This document shows positions 1 to 8,658 of a stretch of 64,000 nt of DNA, one piece after another. Origin of the DNA: Burkholderia sp. MS389. GTDB taxonomy: Bacteria > Pseudomonadota > Gammaproteobacteria > Burkholderiales > Burkholderiaceae. The first letter of the stretch is position 1, and the number at the start of each line of letters is the position of its first letter. The notes under the pieces were generated by a model. It searched no databases, was not told where the DNA came from, and saw nothing but the letters and a program-made list of their open reading frames with translations. The position numbers and the translations under genes are program-made. The stretch is taken from the NCBI RefSeq assembly GCF_016899425.1, contig NZ_CP045996.1:1054001-1118000 (forward strand). The letters run 5' to 3'.

Positions 1-1566
1 ATCGTCCTCCGCGCACCCGAAGAAATCGCGATCGGGGACCACCAGGTCGGCAAGCTGACCCACCGCGATCCGGCCTTTCTTGCCTTCCTCGTTCGAGAAC
101 CACGTCACATACTCGGTCCACATCCGCAGCGCGGTTTCGCGATCGAGCAGGTTACGCTGCGGATACATGCGCATGCCGCCGACCGTCTTGCCCGTCACGA
201 GCCACGCAAGCGACACCCACGGGTTGTACGACGCGACGCGCGTCGCGTCCGTGCCGGCCGACACCTTGAGCCCCTTCGCGAGCATCTTCGCGACCGGCGG
301 CGTCGCCTCCGCGGCTTGCGCGCCGTAGCGCTCGACGAAGTATTCGCCCTGGTACGCCATCCGGTGCTGCACCGCGATCCCGCCGCCGAGCGCGGCGATC
401 CGGTCCATCGATTGCTCGGTGATCGTTTCCGCGTGATCGAAGAACCAGTTCAGCCCTTCGAGCGGAATGTCCTCGTTGACCTTCTCGAACACGTCGAGCG
501 CGCGGCTGATCGTTTCGTCATAGGTCGCGTGCATGCGCCACGGCCAGCGGTTTTCCGCGAGCACGCGCACGACGCCTTCGAGATCGTCCTCCATCTGCGC
601 GGGCAGGTCCGGACGCGCGACGCGGAAGTCTTCGAAGTCGGCCGCGGAAAACGCCAGCATCTCGCCGGCGCCGTTGTTGCGGAAGTAGTCGGTGCCGTCG
701 TGATACTTGACGCTCTTCGTCCAGTTCACGAAGTCTTCCTTCTCCGCGTTCGGCTTCTGCGTGAACAGGTTGTACGCGATCCGGATCGTCATCTCGCCCG
801 CGTCGTGCAGCTTGCGGATCACTTCGTAATCGTCGGGGTAATTCTGCGAACCGCCGCCCGCGTCGATCACGCCCGTCACGCCGAGCCGGTTCAGCTCTCG
901 CATGAAATGGCGCGTCGAGTTGTACTGATACTCGAACGGCAGCTTCGGCCCCTTCGCGAGCGTCGCGTAGAGGATCGTCGCGTTCGGGTTCGCGAGCAGC
1001 AGGCCGGTCGGGTTGCCGGCGGCATCGCGCAGGATCGTGCCGCCCGGCGGCTCCGGCGTGTCCTTCGTGTAGCCGACGACACGCAGCGCGGCCGCGTTCA
1101 GCAACGCGCGATCGTACAGGTGCAGGATGAACACCGGCGTGTCCGGCGCGACCGCATTGAGTTCTTCGATCGTCGGCAGCCGCTTCTCCACGAACTGATG
1201 TTCGGTGAAGCCGCCGACCACGCGCACCCACTGCGGCGCGGGCGTGATCGCGACCTGCTGCTTGAGCATCTCCATCGCGAGCGCAAGCGACGGCACGCCG
1301 TCCCAACGCAGTTCCATGTTGTAGTTCAGTCCGCCACGAATCACGTGGCAGTGGTTGTCGATCAGACCCGGCAGCACGCCGCGGCCGCCGAGATCGACCA
1401 CCTTCGCCGCGCGGCCCGCGAGCGGCATCACGTCCGCTTCGCTGCCGACCGCGACGAAGCGCCCGGCGGCAATCGCGACGGCCGTCGCGACGGGGTTCGC
1501 GCGGTCGAGCGTCGTGAATCGTCCGTTGTGCAGGATCAGATCCGGTTGGGTCACGGTTGCGGTCAT
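1..1566 (-). CDS. YtcJ-like amidohydrolase (family 3), 3' end outside window
   Basis: Metal-dependent hydrolase of the amidohydrolase superfamily, most like the YtcJ/family-3 branch that hydrolyses amide or related C-N bonds; the substrate is unknown. The frame is open from the ATG at 1566 to the left edge (522 codons), and family members are about 550-620 residues, so only the C-terminus is missing. The metal-binding HxH sits at residues 72 and 74 (NHCHV) after the entry motif PGLID. Start choice: AGAGG lies 8 nt before ATG-1566; the upstream ATG at 1572 is too close to it. It is the third gene of a leftward group, 20 nt after the XapX gene, following the isochorismatase-like hydrolase, which suggests successive hydrolytic steps on one compound (inference). 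Confidence 0.85.
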   Translation of the reverse strand, partial: MTATVTQPDLILHNGRFTTLDRANPVATAVAIAAGRFVAVGSEADVMPLAGRAAKVVDLGGRGVLPGLIDNHCHVIRGGLNYNMELRWDGVPSLALAMEMLKQQVAITPAPQWVRVVGGFTEHQFVEKRLPTIEELNAVAPDTPVFILHLYDRALLNAAALRVVGYTKDTPEPPGGTILRDAAGNPTGLLLANPNATILYATLAKGPKLPFEYQYNSTRHFMRELNRLGVTGVIDAGGGSQNYPDDYEVIRKLHDAGEMTIRIAYNLFTQKPNAEKEDFVNWTKSVKYHDGTDYFRNNGAGEMLAFSAADFEDFRVARPDLPAQMEDDLEGVVRVLAENRWPWRMHATYDETISRALDVFEKVNEDIPLEGLNWFFDHAETITEQSMDRIAALGGGIAVQHRMAYQGEYFVERYGAQAAEATPPVAKMLAKGLKVSAGTDATRVASYNPWVSLAWLVTGKTVGGMRMYPQRNLLDRETALRMWTEYVTWFSNEEGKKGRIAVGQLADLVVPDRDFFGCAEDD

Positions 1567-1585
1567 ATGCATCACCTCTTGTTGA

Positions 1586-1753
1586 TCAGAAGCCAAAGAG
1601 TTGTTTGACGGTGGGTAGGGCTTGCACGCCGATCAGCATGCCAAGCAACCCGACCAGCGCAATCAGCGGCGGTGCGGGAGAGCGAACCTTGATGGCGCTG
1701 TAAATCACACCGATCAGCAGGCCCGCACCAAGGGAAACCAGATAAGGTTCCAT
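1586..1753 (-). CDS. XapX-domain small membrane protein (DUF1427), copy 1
   Basis: A 55-residue protein consisting only of the XapX domain: two hydrophobic helices separated by the conserved RSPAPPLIALVGLLGML-type turn. XapX proteins are membrane proteins of unknown function that often sit beside transporters or hydrolases. ATG-1753 has GGGAG at the right distance. The gene lies between an isochorismatase-like hydrolase and an amidohydrolase in the same direction. Two more XapX genes occur within 3.6 kb. Confidence 0.85.
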   Translation of the reverse strand: MEPYLVSLGAGLLIGVIYSAIKVRSPAPPLIALVGLLGMLIGVQALPTVKQLFGF

Positions 1754-1805
1754 GCGATAAATCTCCCGGACAATTTCAAATGCAGGCGCAGTGTTTCGAC
1801 CCGCA

Positions 1806-1852
1806 TGCCGCGGGCGGCATTCGTGTTTCGGTCACGTCCGCCGCCCGCGGCA
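1806..1852. repeat. GC-rich inverted repeat in intergenic gap
   Basis: Twelve bases at 1807-1818 are exactly complementary to 1840-1851, plus one more pair outside, with a 21-nt spacer. It lies in the 168-bp gap between the isochorismatase-like gene and the XapX gene. It could form an mRNA hairpin that attenuates or separates the transcript; there is no T-run to make it a standard terminator. Confidence 0.5.
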
Positions 1853-1921
1853 ATGGAGCCCATGCGGCGCGTTCGCGTCGAACCCGCCGCACCGGCATCA
1901 GCCGTTACCGGCCGTCTTCAC

Positions 1922-2608
1922 TTACTTCGCCGGAACCGGCGCAATCGACTCGTGCGGCGTCGCGGTGCGCTGCGGTGCCTTGTGGAGCATCGTGTACGCG
2001 TAGTCCACGCCCATCCCGTATGCGCCCGAATGCTCCTTCGCGATCGCCATCACCGCGTCGTACGTCTCGCGGCGCGCCCAGTCGCGCTGCCATTCGAGCA
2101 GCACCTGCTGCCACGTGACCGGCACCACGCCGGCCTGCACCATGCGCTGCATCGCGATATCGTGCGCAGCCTGCGTCGTGCCGCCCGATGCGTCGGCGAC
2201 CATGTAGATCTCGTAGTCGCCTTCGAGCATCGCGCACAGCGCGAACGTCGTGTTGCAGACTTCGGTCCACAGGCCCGACACGACCACCTTCTTGCGGCCG
2301 TTCGCGGCGAGCGCGTCGCGCACCTTCTGGTCGTCCCACGAATTCATCGACGTGCGTTCGAGCGTCTTCTGGTTCGGGAACACGTCGAGCAGTTCGGGAT
2401 ACGTGTGGCCCGAGAAGCTCTCGCTTTCGACCGTCGTGATCGTGGTCGGGATGTTGAAGACCTTCGCGGCCTTCGCGAGGCCGACGACGTTGTTCTTCAG
2501 CGTCTGGCGATCGATCGACTGCACGCCGAACGCCATTTGCGGCTGCTGGTCGATGAAGATCAGCTGGCTGTTGTGCGGGGTAAGTACTTCAAGCTTGGGG
2601 TTGCTCAT
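1922..2608 (-). CDS. isochorismatase-family cysteine hydrolase (YcaC-like)
   Basis: A 228-residue protein of the isochorismatase-like fold, closest in layout to YcaC-type hydrolases. Asp20 (IFIDQQ) and Cys118 (TEVCN) fit the catalytic Asp and nucleophilic Cys of the family. YcaC-type enzymes are cytosolic oligomers whose natural substrate is mostly unknown. The open frame extends 41 codons upstream, but that stretch looks non-coding and AAAGGAC lies 10 nt before ATG-2608. It is first in a leftward group with XapX and the amidohydrolase. The LysR gene at 3293 faces away from it and is a candidate regulator (inference). Confidence 0.88.
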   Translation of the reverse strand: MSNPKLEVLTPHNSQLIFIDQQPQMAFGVQSIDRQTLKNNVVGLAKAAKVFNIPTTITTVESESFSGHTYPELLDVFPNQKTLERTSMNSWDDQKVRDALAANGRKKVVVSGLWTEVCNTTFALCAMLEGDYEIYMVADASGGTTQAAHDIAMQRMVQAGVVPVTWQQVLLEWQRDWARRETYDAVMAIAKEHSGAYGMGVDYAYTMLHKAPQRTATPHESIAPVPAK

Positions 2609-2906
2609 GATGGTGATGTCCTTTGACGCGGAGAAAGATGAGACTCGCCTGGCCGACGAATCCGCGAAGCGTCCAATGCGCGGTGCCGGCAACCGGCCTG
2701 CGTCATTCAATACGCGAATGCGCGACCGCACCAGTTAATTGTTCTGATTCTCGCCACGCGCTGAATTCAGACTGAAAAGATCTGAATTTCATTGAATGCG
2801 CTGACGACGAACGCGCAGACCTGATAGGCTGGCCCAAGACTTTCGGATCGACGCCAGCCCGGTATTCATCCGTATTTTTAAACGGCCGTCATTCCATTCC
2901 AGACCC

Positions 2907-3185
2907 ATGAAACCGTACATTGCTTCACTTCTCGCCGGCATCCTCGCCGGCGTCGTTTACGCGCTGATCGGCGTGCAATCGCCGGCGCCGCCCGCCGTCG
3001 CCCTGGTGGGCCTGCTCGGCATTCTGGCCGGCGAACAGATCCTTCCCGTGGTGCGACGGATGTTCGACGGGATCCGACTGGGAACCGCGTGGCGCGACGC
3101 GAAGTGCAACCAGCACATGTTCGGCGCGCTGCCCGGCGCACACGCCGACGCTGCCGTGAAGCGCCGCGAATCGACACCGACGTGA
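2907..3185 (+). CDS. XapX-domain small membrane protein with C-terminal tail, copy 2
   Basis: A 92-residue protein. Residues 1-50 are a clear XapX domain (two hydrophobic segments around GVQSPAPPAVALVGLLG and GEQILP), and the remaining 40 are polar with no recognised domain. It is transcribed rightwards, divergent from the isochorismatase-like gene and 107 bp ahead of the LysR gene. Same family as the copies at 1586 and 5080; function unknown. Confidence 0.8.
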   Translation: MKPYIASLLAGILAGVVYALIGVQSPAPPAVALVGLLGILAGEQILPVVRRMFDGIRLGTAWRDAKCNQHMFGALPGAHADAAVKRRESTPT

Positions 3186-3292
3186 CAGGCGGACGTCGAG
3201 CGAATGCGGCGGCGGCCCGTTGTGAACAGGATTGGAATCCGCGTCGCCCGACGGCGCGACATCGCCTGATGCCCTTGCCGTAGAAACTCGCC

Positions 3293-4201
3293 ATGAAGCT
3301 GTCTTTCGAAGCACTCGAGGCACTGGACGCGATCGACCGCACCGGTACGTTTGCCGACGCGGCAGAGCTGGTGCACCGCGTGCCGTCAGCGCTGACATAC
3401 GTCGTACAGAAGCTCGAGAGCGATCTCGGCGTCGCGTTGTTCGATCGCAGCGGGCGTCGTGCGAAGCTCACGCATGCGGGCCGCGTCGTCGTCGAGGAAG
3501 GTCGCCGTCTCCTTCATGCCGCCGAACAGCTCGAACGGAAGGCCCAGCGCGCGCAGCAAGGTTGGGAAACCGAGGTCCGCGTCTGCATCGCCGAGATACT
3601 GCCGTTCGACATGATGTGGCCATACGTTCACGCGTTCTACGATCTTGAAATGGACACGCGACTGCGCTTCTCCACCGAAGTGCTCGGCGGCACCTGGGAT
3701 GCGCTGATTTCGCGGCGGGCCGACCTGATCGTCGGCGCGGCGGGCGAGCCTCCGGAACTGCCGGACATCGTCGCGCAGCCCATCGGCACGCTCCGGCACG
3801 TGTTCGCGGTCGCCCCTACCCATCCGCTCGCGGCGCTGCCCGAACCGCTGTCGATGGCGGCGATCGTCGAGTATCGCAGCGCGGTGATCTCCGACACGTC
3901 CCGCGAACTTCAGCCGCAGCCCGTCGCGCTTGACGCCGGCCAACCGTATCTCGCGGTGCCGACGCTCGCCGCGAAACTGGCCGCGCAATGCGAAGGACTC
4001 GCGGTGGGTACCCTCCCGGACTGCATCGCGGCGCCCGCGATCGCGCAAGGCAGGCTCGTCGCGCGGGAAGTCACCGGCATGCGCGACACGACCCATTGCT
4101 ATATCGCATGGCGCGCCGACGAAGCCGGACGCGCGCTACGCTGGTGGGTCGAACAGCTCGGTCACCACGACCTCGTCGACCGGTTCACCGCGCGCGCGTG
4201 A
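3293..4201 (+). CDS. LysR-family transcriptional regulator
   Basis: A 302-residue LysR-type regulator. Residues 1-60 are the winged helix-turn-helix (TGTFADAAELVHRVPSAL, then LFDRSGRRAKLT), and residues 90-290 are the periplasmic-binding-like effector domain. By position it may control the leftward hydrolase/amidohydrolase group or the XapX gene just upstream; the ligand cannot be predicted. It runs toward the DUF1275 gene, which is convergent. Confidence 0.9.
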   Translation: MKLSFEALEALDAIDRTGTFADAAELVHRVPSALTYVVQKLESDLGVALFDRSGRRAKLTHAGRVVVEEGRRLLHAAEQLERKAQRAQQGWETEVRVCIAEILPFDMMWPYVHAFYDLEMDTRLRFSTEVLGGTWDALISRRADLIVGAAGEPPELPDIVAQPIGTLRHVFAVAPTHPLAALPEPLSMAAIVEYRSAVISDTSRELQPQPVALDAGQPYLAVPTLAAKLAAQCEGLAVGTLPDCIAAPAIAQGRLVAREVTGMRDTTHCYIAWRADEAGRALRWWVEQLGHHDLVDRFTARA

Positions 4202-4291
4202 CGTTGCGCTTTCCGCGAACGGTCGAGCGGTCTCACGCTTGCCGACCTGCATCAATCAAGCGGTTCTCGAAGTCAGCGTTGAATGAAATGA

Positions 4292-4316
4292 AGAAACGCA
4301 GGGCGGCTTCGCCGCC
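4292..4316 (-). terminator. hairpin after DUF1275 gene
   Basis: GGCGGC (4302-4307), a TTC loop, then GCCGCC (4311-4316). On the minus strand the stem is followed by a T-rich stretch (TGCGTTTCTTCATTTCATT), which fits a factor-independent terminator for the leftward DUF1275 gene between convergent genes. Confidence 0.55.
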
Positions 4317-4360
4317 GCCCCGGTGGCGCACGCAGCCGACGCCGCGTGCGGAATCGGCGT

Positions 4361-5098
4361 TCAGCGCGACGCGGACGGCTCGCCGGCGCGGCCGGATCGC
4401 CAGGTGAGGAAACCGAGCGCCGCAAGCGGCAGCGCCAGGGCCCAGAACCCGGCGTACAGGTACGCGGTCGCGCCGGCGCCCGCGCCGATCGCGAAACCGA
4501 CAACCGGCGGCAGCGTGCGTCGCAGCCGCGCGCGTGCGGCTTCCCGTTCGGCCGGCGCGGCGATCGGCACAAGCCAGTCGAATGCATCGATGACCGCCTG
4601 CGTGACGTTGCCGGTCATCACGGTATTCGCGACGACGGTGCGCGCGGTCAGCCGGCCGTGCGCGTTCTGCACGCCCATTGCCGCCGCACCGAGCAGCCCG
4701 CAGACGATCGTCGCGGGCGCATCGGCGCTGCCGATCGGCGACGCCGCGACGCCCGCGAGCATGAAGCCGGCCAGCAGGATCGTCTGCAGTGCATACAGCG
4801 AGCACGCCCGCGGGCCATGCCCGCGCACGCGCATCCGGTGATCGAGCAGGCGGGCGGCCACGATGCCCGCAATGAAGGCCGGAAACGCGAGCCACTTGAT
4901 CATCAGGCCCTGGCCGACACCGGCGAGGCCCGAGCCGATGAGGATGAAGTTGCCGGTGACGTGCGCGGTAAAGAGCCCGAACAGCGCGACGAAGCCGAGC
5001 GTGTCGACATAGCCGGCGATCGAGGCGAGGAACACATCCTCGCCGCGCAGGTGATCGGGGGCCGCCGCGCCCGCTGCCGTTACTTGCGCGGGCTGCAT
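4361..5098 (-). CDS. DUF1275 (YoaK-like) integral membrane protein
   Basis: A 245-residue protein with about six hydrophobic segments and the DUF1275 signature pair: GLFTAHVTGNF near residue 42 and NTVMTGNVTQ near residue 158. Function is unknown; the family is sometimes described as a putative transporter. Its first codons overlap the end of the third XapX gene by 19 nt, so the two are probably co-transcribed and translationally coupled. A terminator-like hairpin follows. Confidence 0.88.
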   Translation of the reverse strand: MQPAQVTAAGAAAPDHLRGEDVFLASIAGYVDTLGFVALFGLFTAHVTGNFILIGSGLAGVGQGLMIKWLAFPAFIAGIVAARLLDHRMRVRGHGPRACSLYALQTILLAGFMLAGVAASPIGSADAPATIVCGLLGAAAMGVQNAHGRLTARTVVANTVMTGNVTQAVIDAFDWLVPIAAPAEREAARARLRRTLPPVVGFAIGAGAGATAYLYAGFWALALPLAALGFLTWRSGRAGEPSASR

Positions 5099-5316
5099 GT
5101 CGTGGCTTCCGTGGTTCTATCGAAGGTGTCCGTATCGCGGACCCGCGCGGCGAGCACGCGCCATTGCGCCTGCACGAGCGGAATCGCATGCTCGCGGAAG
5201 ACGAGGCCGAGCAGGCCCGCTGGCGCGGTCAGCGGCCGCGCGGGCGACTGCACGCGCACGAGGGGGGGCAGGAAGCCGACTGCGATGCCGGCTCCCGGCG
5301 AGATCAGGTAAGCCAT
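5080..5316 (-). CDS. XapX-like small membrane protein, divergent copy 3
   Basis: A 78-residue protein whose first 50 residues match the XapX pattern (MAYLISPGAGIAVGFLPPL, then VQSPARPLTAPAGLLGLV) but with changes at normally conserved places (PARP for PAPP, AP for AL, FRE for GEQ). The start is set at ATG-5316; the open frame extends 22 codons upstream without XapX similarity. It overlaps the DUF1275 start by 19 nt. It may be a diverging or decaying paralogue. Confidence 0.7.
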   Translation of the reverse strand: MAYLISPGAGIAVGFLPPLVRVQSPARPLTAPAGLLGLVFREHAIPLVQAQWRVLAARVRDTDTFDRTTEATTCSPRK

Positions 5317-5554
5317 GGTCCGTTCCGGTTGCGCCGCGGGCCGGCCGAAGGGCGTCGGCCTCGTGCAGCGGTTCGGGAGCAAGCGTAGGGAATGCGGGCC
5401 TGAAAGTCATGGCGGCGACCTGAAATTTTCTGAAACCGCCGAACCGCGCGCGGCACGACGCCCGCCTTCGCGGCCTGCCGCGCGGCCCTCGCCGGGGCGC
5501 GCCTTGCTATTTTTCGATCGATAAGTGCAGAATGGCCCATTCAGGAGCCGACGC

Positions 5555-6274
5555 ATGACCGAGACCAAGCGCAATGCAGCGCCCCGTGCGCGCAGGACGA
5601 CCGCCGACGACACCGCCGGCACATCGGGCCGCCGCCTCACGCCGGAAGCACGCGAACGACAGATCGTCGAAAAGGCGGTCGAACACTTCGCGACCCACGG
5701 TTTTTCCGGCAGCACGCGCGAGCTCGCGCGGCAGATCGGCGTGACCCAGCCGCTGCTCTACCGGTATTTCCCGAGCAAGGAAGCGCTGATCGATCGCGTA
5801 TACGACGAGGTCTACACGTGGGACCCCGAGTGGGAAAAGCTGATCGCCGACCGCTCGGTTCCGCTCCAGCAGCGGCTCGTCGCGTTCTACCGGTCGTACG
5901 CGCAGACGATCCTGCGGCGCGAATGGATCCGCACGTTCATCTTCGCGGGGCTCAGCCGCGAGGGCTTCAATACGCGCTATCTGTCGCGGCTGCGCGAACG
6001 CGTGTTCCTGCCGGTGCTGCGCGAGCTGCGGCACGCGTACGACATCGCGACACCGGCGTCGGAAGCGCAGCGCAACGCGGAAATCGAACTGGTGTGGAGC
6101 CTGCACGCGAGCATCTTCTATCTCGGCGTGCGCAAGTGGGTATACGGGTTGCCGGTGCCCGACGATCTCGACGCGGAAATCGAACGGCAGATCGACGCGT
6201 TCCTGAACGGCACGCCGGCCGCGCTGCAGCGTGTGGCGTCCGACGCATCCGGCAAGCGCCCCCGCCGCAAGTGA
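5555..6274 (+). CDS. TetR-family transcriptional regulator
   Basis: A 239-residue TetR/AcrR-type repressor. The helix-turn-helix lies near residues 45-75 (GSTRELARQIGVTQPLLYRYF), followed by a helical ligand domain. ATG-5555 has AGGAG 7 nt upstream; an in-frame ATG at 5525 lacks a site. It is 127 bp upstream of the alpha/beta hydrolase and FAD monooxygenase in the same direction and most likely regulates them (inference). Confidence 0.9.
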   Translation: MTETKRNAAPRARRTTADDTAGTSGRRLTPEARERQIVEKAVEHFATHGFSGSTRELARQIGVTQPLLYRYFPSKEALIDRVYDEVYTWDPEWEKLIADRSVPLQQRLVAFYRSYAQTILRREWIRTFIFAGLSREGFNTRYLSRLRERVFLPVLRELRHAYDIATPASEAQRNAEIELVWSLHASIFYLGVRKWVYGLPVPDDLDAEIERQIDAFLNGTPAALQRVASDASGKRPRRK

Positions 6275-6401
6275 TGCCGGCGTGGCATGGCGCTCAGGCC
6301 GGTTCAGAACGATTCAGCCGCGACGCACGTCGCCTGCCCTATCCTCGGACAGCATCGGACGCGTGCCGTATCGCGCACCGCCCGCACAACCGGGATTTCC
6401 C

Positions 6402-7277
6402 ATGACGACCGACACGCTTGCACTGACCCACCACACCGTTACGGCGAACGGCATCCGCCAGCACGTCATCGATGCCGGCGCGGGGCCCGTCGTCGTGCTG
6501 CTGCACGGCTTCCCCGAAACGAGCTTCGCGTGGCGCTTCCAGATTCCGGCGCTGGCACGGCACTATCGCGTGATCGTGCCCGACCTGCGCGGCTACGGCG
6601 AAACCGACAAGCCCGCGGCCGGCTACGACAAGCGCAACATGGCGCGCGACGTCGCCGCGCTGCTCGATGCGCTCGGCATCGGGCGCATCGCGCTCGTCGG
6701 GCACGACCGCGGCGCACGCGTCGCGACGCGTTTCGCGAAGGACTTCCCCGAACGTGTCGACCGGCTCGTCGTGATGGACAACGTGCCGACGCGCATCGTC
6801 GCGCAGAACATGACCGCGCAAACGGCCCGCGCGTACTGGTTTTTCCTGTTCCACCAGGTGCCCGACCTGCCGGAGGCGCTGATCGCCGGCAAGGAAGCCG
6901 AATGGCTCGGCTATTTTTTCGCCGACTGGTGCTACAACCCGCACGCGATCTCGGGCGATGCGTTCGACACGTACGTGCGCGCGTATCGGCGTCCGGGCGC
7001 CGTGCGCGGCGCGCTGGCGGACTATCGCGCGAACGCGGAAGACGTCCAGCAGGACCTCGTCGATGCGGATATCAGGATCGCGTGCCCGACCATGGCGATC
7101 TGGGGCGAGGATTTCTACGCGGTCGGCAAGATGTTCGACATGAAGACCGTGTGGGAAAGCATGGCAACCCACCTGCGTGCCGAGCCGATCGCGCAGTGCG
7201 GACATCTGCCGCACGAGGAGCAGCCCGAGCGCGTGAACGCGCTGCTGCTCGATTTCCTGCGCGGCTGGGGCGGCTGA
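6402..7277 (+). CDS. alpha/beta hydrolase, fluoroacetate-dehalogenase-like
   Basis: A 291-residue alpha/beta hydrolase. Visible: oxyanion motif LLHGFPETSF, nucleophile elbow GHDRGAR (Asp nucleophile with the Arg pair typical of haloacetate dehalogenases), MDNVPT after the next strand, and the catalytic His in CGHLPHEEQPE. The cap region reads AYWFFLF where fluoroacetate dehalogenases have a His-Trp pair, so the His contributing to the fluoride pocket is Tyr here. That argues for a different substrate, perhaps an epoxide or ester. The FAD monooxygenase starts 41 bp downstream, probably in the same operon. Confidence 0.85.
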   Translation: MTTDTLALTHHTVTANGIRQHVIDAGAGPVVVLLHGFPETSFAWRFQIPALARHYRVIVPDLRGYGETDKPAAGYDKRNMARDVAALLDALGIGRIALVGHDRGARVATRFAKDFPERVDRLVVMDNVPTRIVAQNMTAQTARAYWFFLFHQVPDLPEALIAGKEAEWLGYFFADWCYNPHAISGDAFDTYVRAYRRPGAVRGALADYRANAEDVQQDLVDADIRIACPTMAIWGEDFYAVGKMFDMKTVWESMATHLRAEPIAQCGHLPHEEQPERVNALLLDFLRGWGG

Positions 7278-7318
7278 CGCGCCGTTCGCCGCACGCGGCA
7301 TCATCGAGGGAACATCGG

Positions 7319-8461
7319 ATGGAACACGGATCGGGCCGCAAGGCCGTCATCGCCGGCGGATCGGTCGGCGGGCTGTTCGCGGCGACCGCGCTGCGCGCGG
7401 CCGGCTGGGACGTCCGCGTCTTCGAGCAATCGCCGCACGCACTCGACAGCCGCGGCGGCGGCATCGTGCTGCAGCCGCCGATCGAGCGCGCATTCGCGTT
7501 CGGCGGCATGGCGCTACCGCGCGACGCGGGCGTCGATTCGGTCGACCGGATCTACGTCGACGCGCAGGACCGGATCGTGCAGCGCTTCGCGATGCCGCAG
7601 ACGCAGACGGGATGGAACGTGATCTACACGGCGCTGAGGCGTGCGCTGCCGGCCGAAATCATCCACGCGGGCGACGCATTCGAGCGGTTCGAGCAGGACG
7701 GCGAGCGGATCGTCGCGCATTTCGCGAGCGGCCGCGTCGAGACGGCCGACCTGCTGATCGGCGCGGACGGCGGCCGCTCGACGGTGCGCGCGCAGTTGCT
7801 GCCGGACGTGCAGCCGGCGTATGCGGGTTATGTCGCGTGGCGCGGGCTCGTCGACGAACGCGCGCTGCCCGAGCAGGTGCTGGTCATGCTGCGCGAACGC
7901 TTCACGTTCCAGCAAGGCGACCGGCACCTGTTCCTCACCTATCTGGTGCCCGGCGCCGACGGCGCGACCGAACCGGGCGGGCGGCGCGTGAACTGGGTGT
8001 GGTACCGGCGGCTCGCGTCCGACCGGCTGCCGTCGCTGTTCCTCGCGCGCGACGGCACGCAGCGCGACGGGTCGCTGCCGCCCGGCGCGATGCGCGACGA
8101 CAACCGCGCGGAACTCGTCGACGCCGCCGACCGGATGCTCGCGCCGACACTCGCCGCGCTCGTCGATGCGACCGCCGCGCCGTTCGCGCAGGCGATCGTC
8201 GATCTCGCGGCCGCACGCATGGCGTTCGGCCGCGCGGTGCTGCTCGGCGACGCCGCGTGCATCGTGCGCCCGCACACCGCGGGGGGCGTCGCGAAAGCGG
8301 CGGACAACGCGGTCGATCTCGCCGAAGCGTTGCGCGACGTCGCACGCGGCGTCGCGTTCGACGCCGCGCTGGCGGGCTGGGACGCCCGTCAGCGGGCGGC
8401 CAGCGCGCTGTTGTCCGCGCGCGGGATCGCGCTCGGCGCGCGGCTGATGGGCGCGGCGTGA
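7319..8461 (+). CDS. FAD-dependent aromatic monooxygenase (2,6-dihydroxypyridine/salicylate hydroxylase type)
   Basis: A 380-residue class A flavoprotein hydroxylase. Visible: N-terminal Rossmann motif AGGSVGGLFAA (residues 11-21), the DLLIGADGGRSTVR motif near residue 145, and GRAVLLGDAACIVRPHTAGG near residue 305, the second FAD contact. Overall pattern is nearest to 2,6-dihydroxypyridine 3-monooxygenase-like enzymes; the substrate is not provable from sequence. GAGGG lies 8 nt before the ATG. It follows the alpha/beta hydrolase by 41 bp, so the pair probably hydroxylates and then hydrolyses one aromatic or N-heterocyclic compound under the TetR regulator (inference). Confidence 0.85.
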   Translation: MEHGSGRKAVIAGGSVGGLFAATALRAAGWDVRVFEQSPHALDSRGGGIVLQPPIERAFAFGGMALPRDAGVDSVDRIYVDAQDRIVQRFAMPQTQTGWNVIYTALRRALPAEIIHAGDAFERFEQDGERIVAHFASGRVETADLLIGADGGRSTVRAQLLPDVQPAYAGYVAWRGLVDERALPEQVLVMLRERFTFQQGDRHLFLTYLVPGADGATEPGGRRVNWVWYRRLASDRLPSLFLARDGTQRDGSLPPGAMRDDNRAELVDAADRMLAPTLAALVDATAAPFAQAIVDLAAARMAFGRAVLLGDAACIVRPHTAGGVAKAADNAVDLAEALRDVARGVAFDAALAGWDARQRAASALLSARGIALGARLMGAA

Positions 8462-8658
8462 CGGCTCGCCGGCCGGAGGTCGAGTGCCGCGCGGTGCGGA
8501 TCGAAGTCGGGGTTCAACGCGCGCAGCACGCCGGCGCGCCCGCCGTCGTCATCGGGCAGTTGCGGCTGCCCGCGCGCGAAAGCCGGGGCCGCGGCCGCCG
8601 CAAGCCACGCGGCGATCGCCAGCCCCGTCACGCGTATCGATATGGCGGCCCGCTTCAT
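8389..8658 (-). CDS. small putative secreted protein, translationally coupled to DUF4148 gene
   Basis: An 89-residue frame starting ATG-8658, which overlaps the stop of the DUF4148 gene in an ATGA arrangement. The N-terminus is a convincing signal peptide (two basic residues, hydrophobic LAIAAWLAAAAAP, cleavage near AFA). The rest has no recognised domain. Its last 73 nt overlap the 3' end of the convergent monooxygenase gene. Support is the coupling plus signal peptide only; the C-terminus may be non-homologous read-through. Confidence 0.45.
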   Translation of the reverse strand: MKRAAISIRVTGLAIAAWLAAAAAPAFARGQPQLPDDDGGRAGVLRALNPDFDPHRAALDLRPASRHAAPISRAPSAIPRADNSALAAR

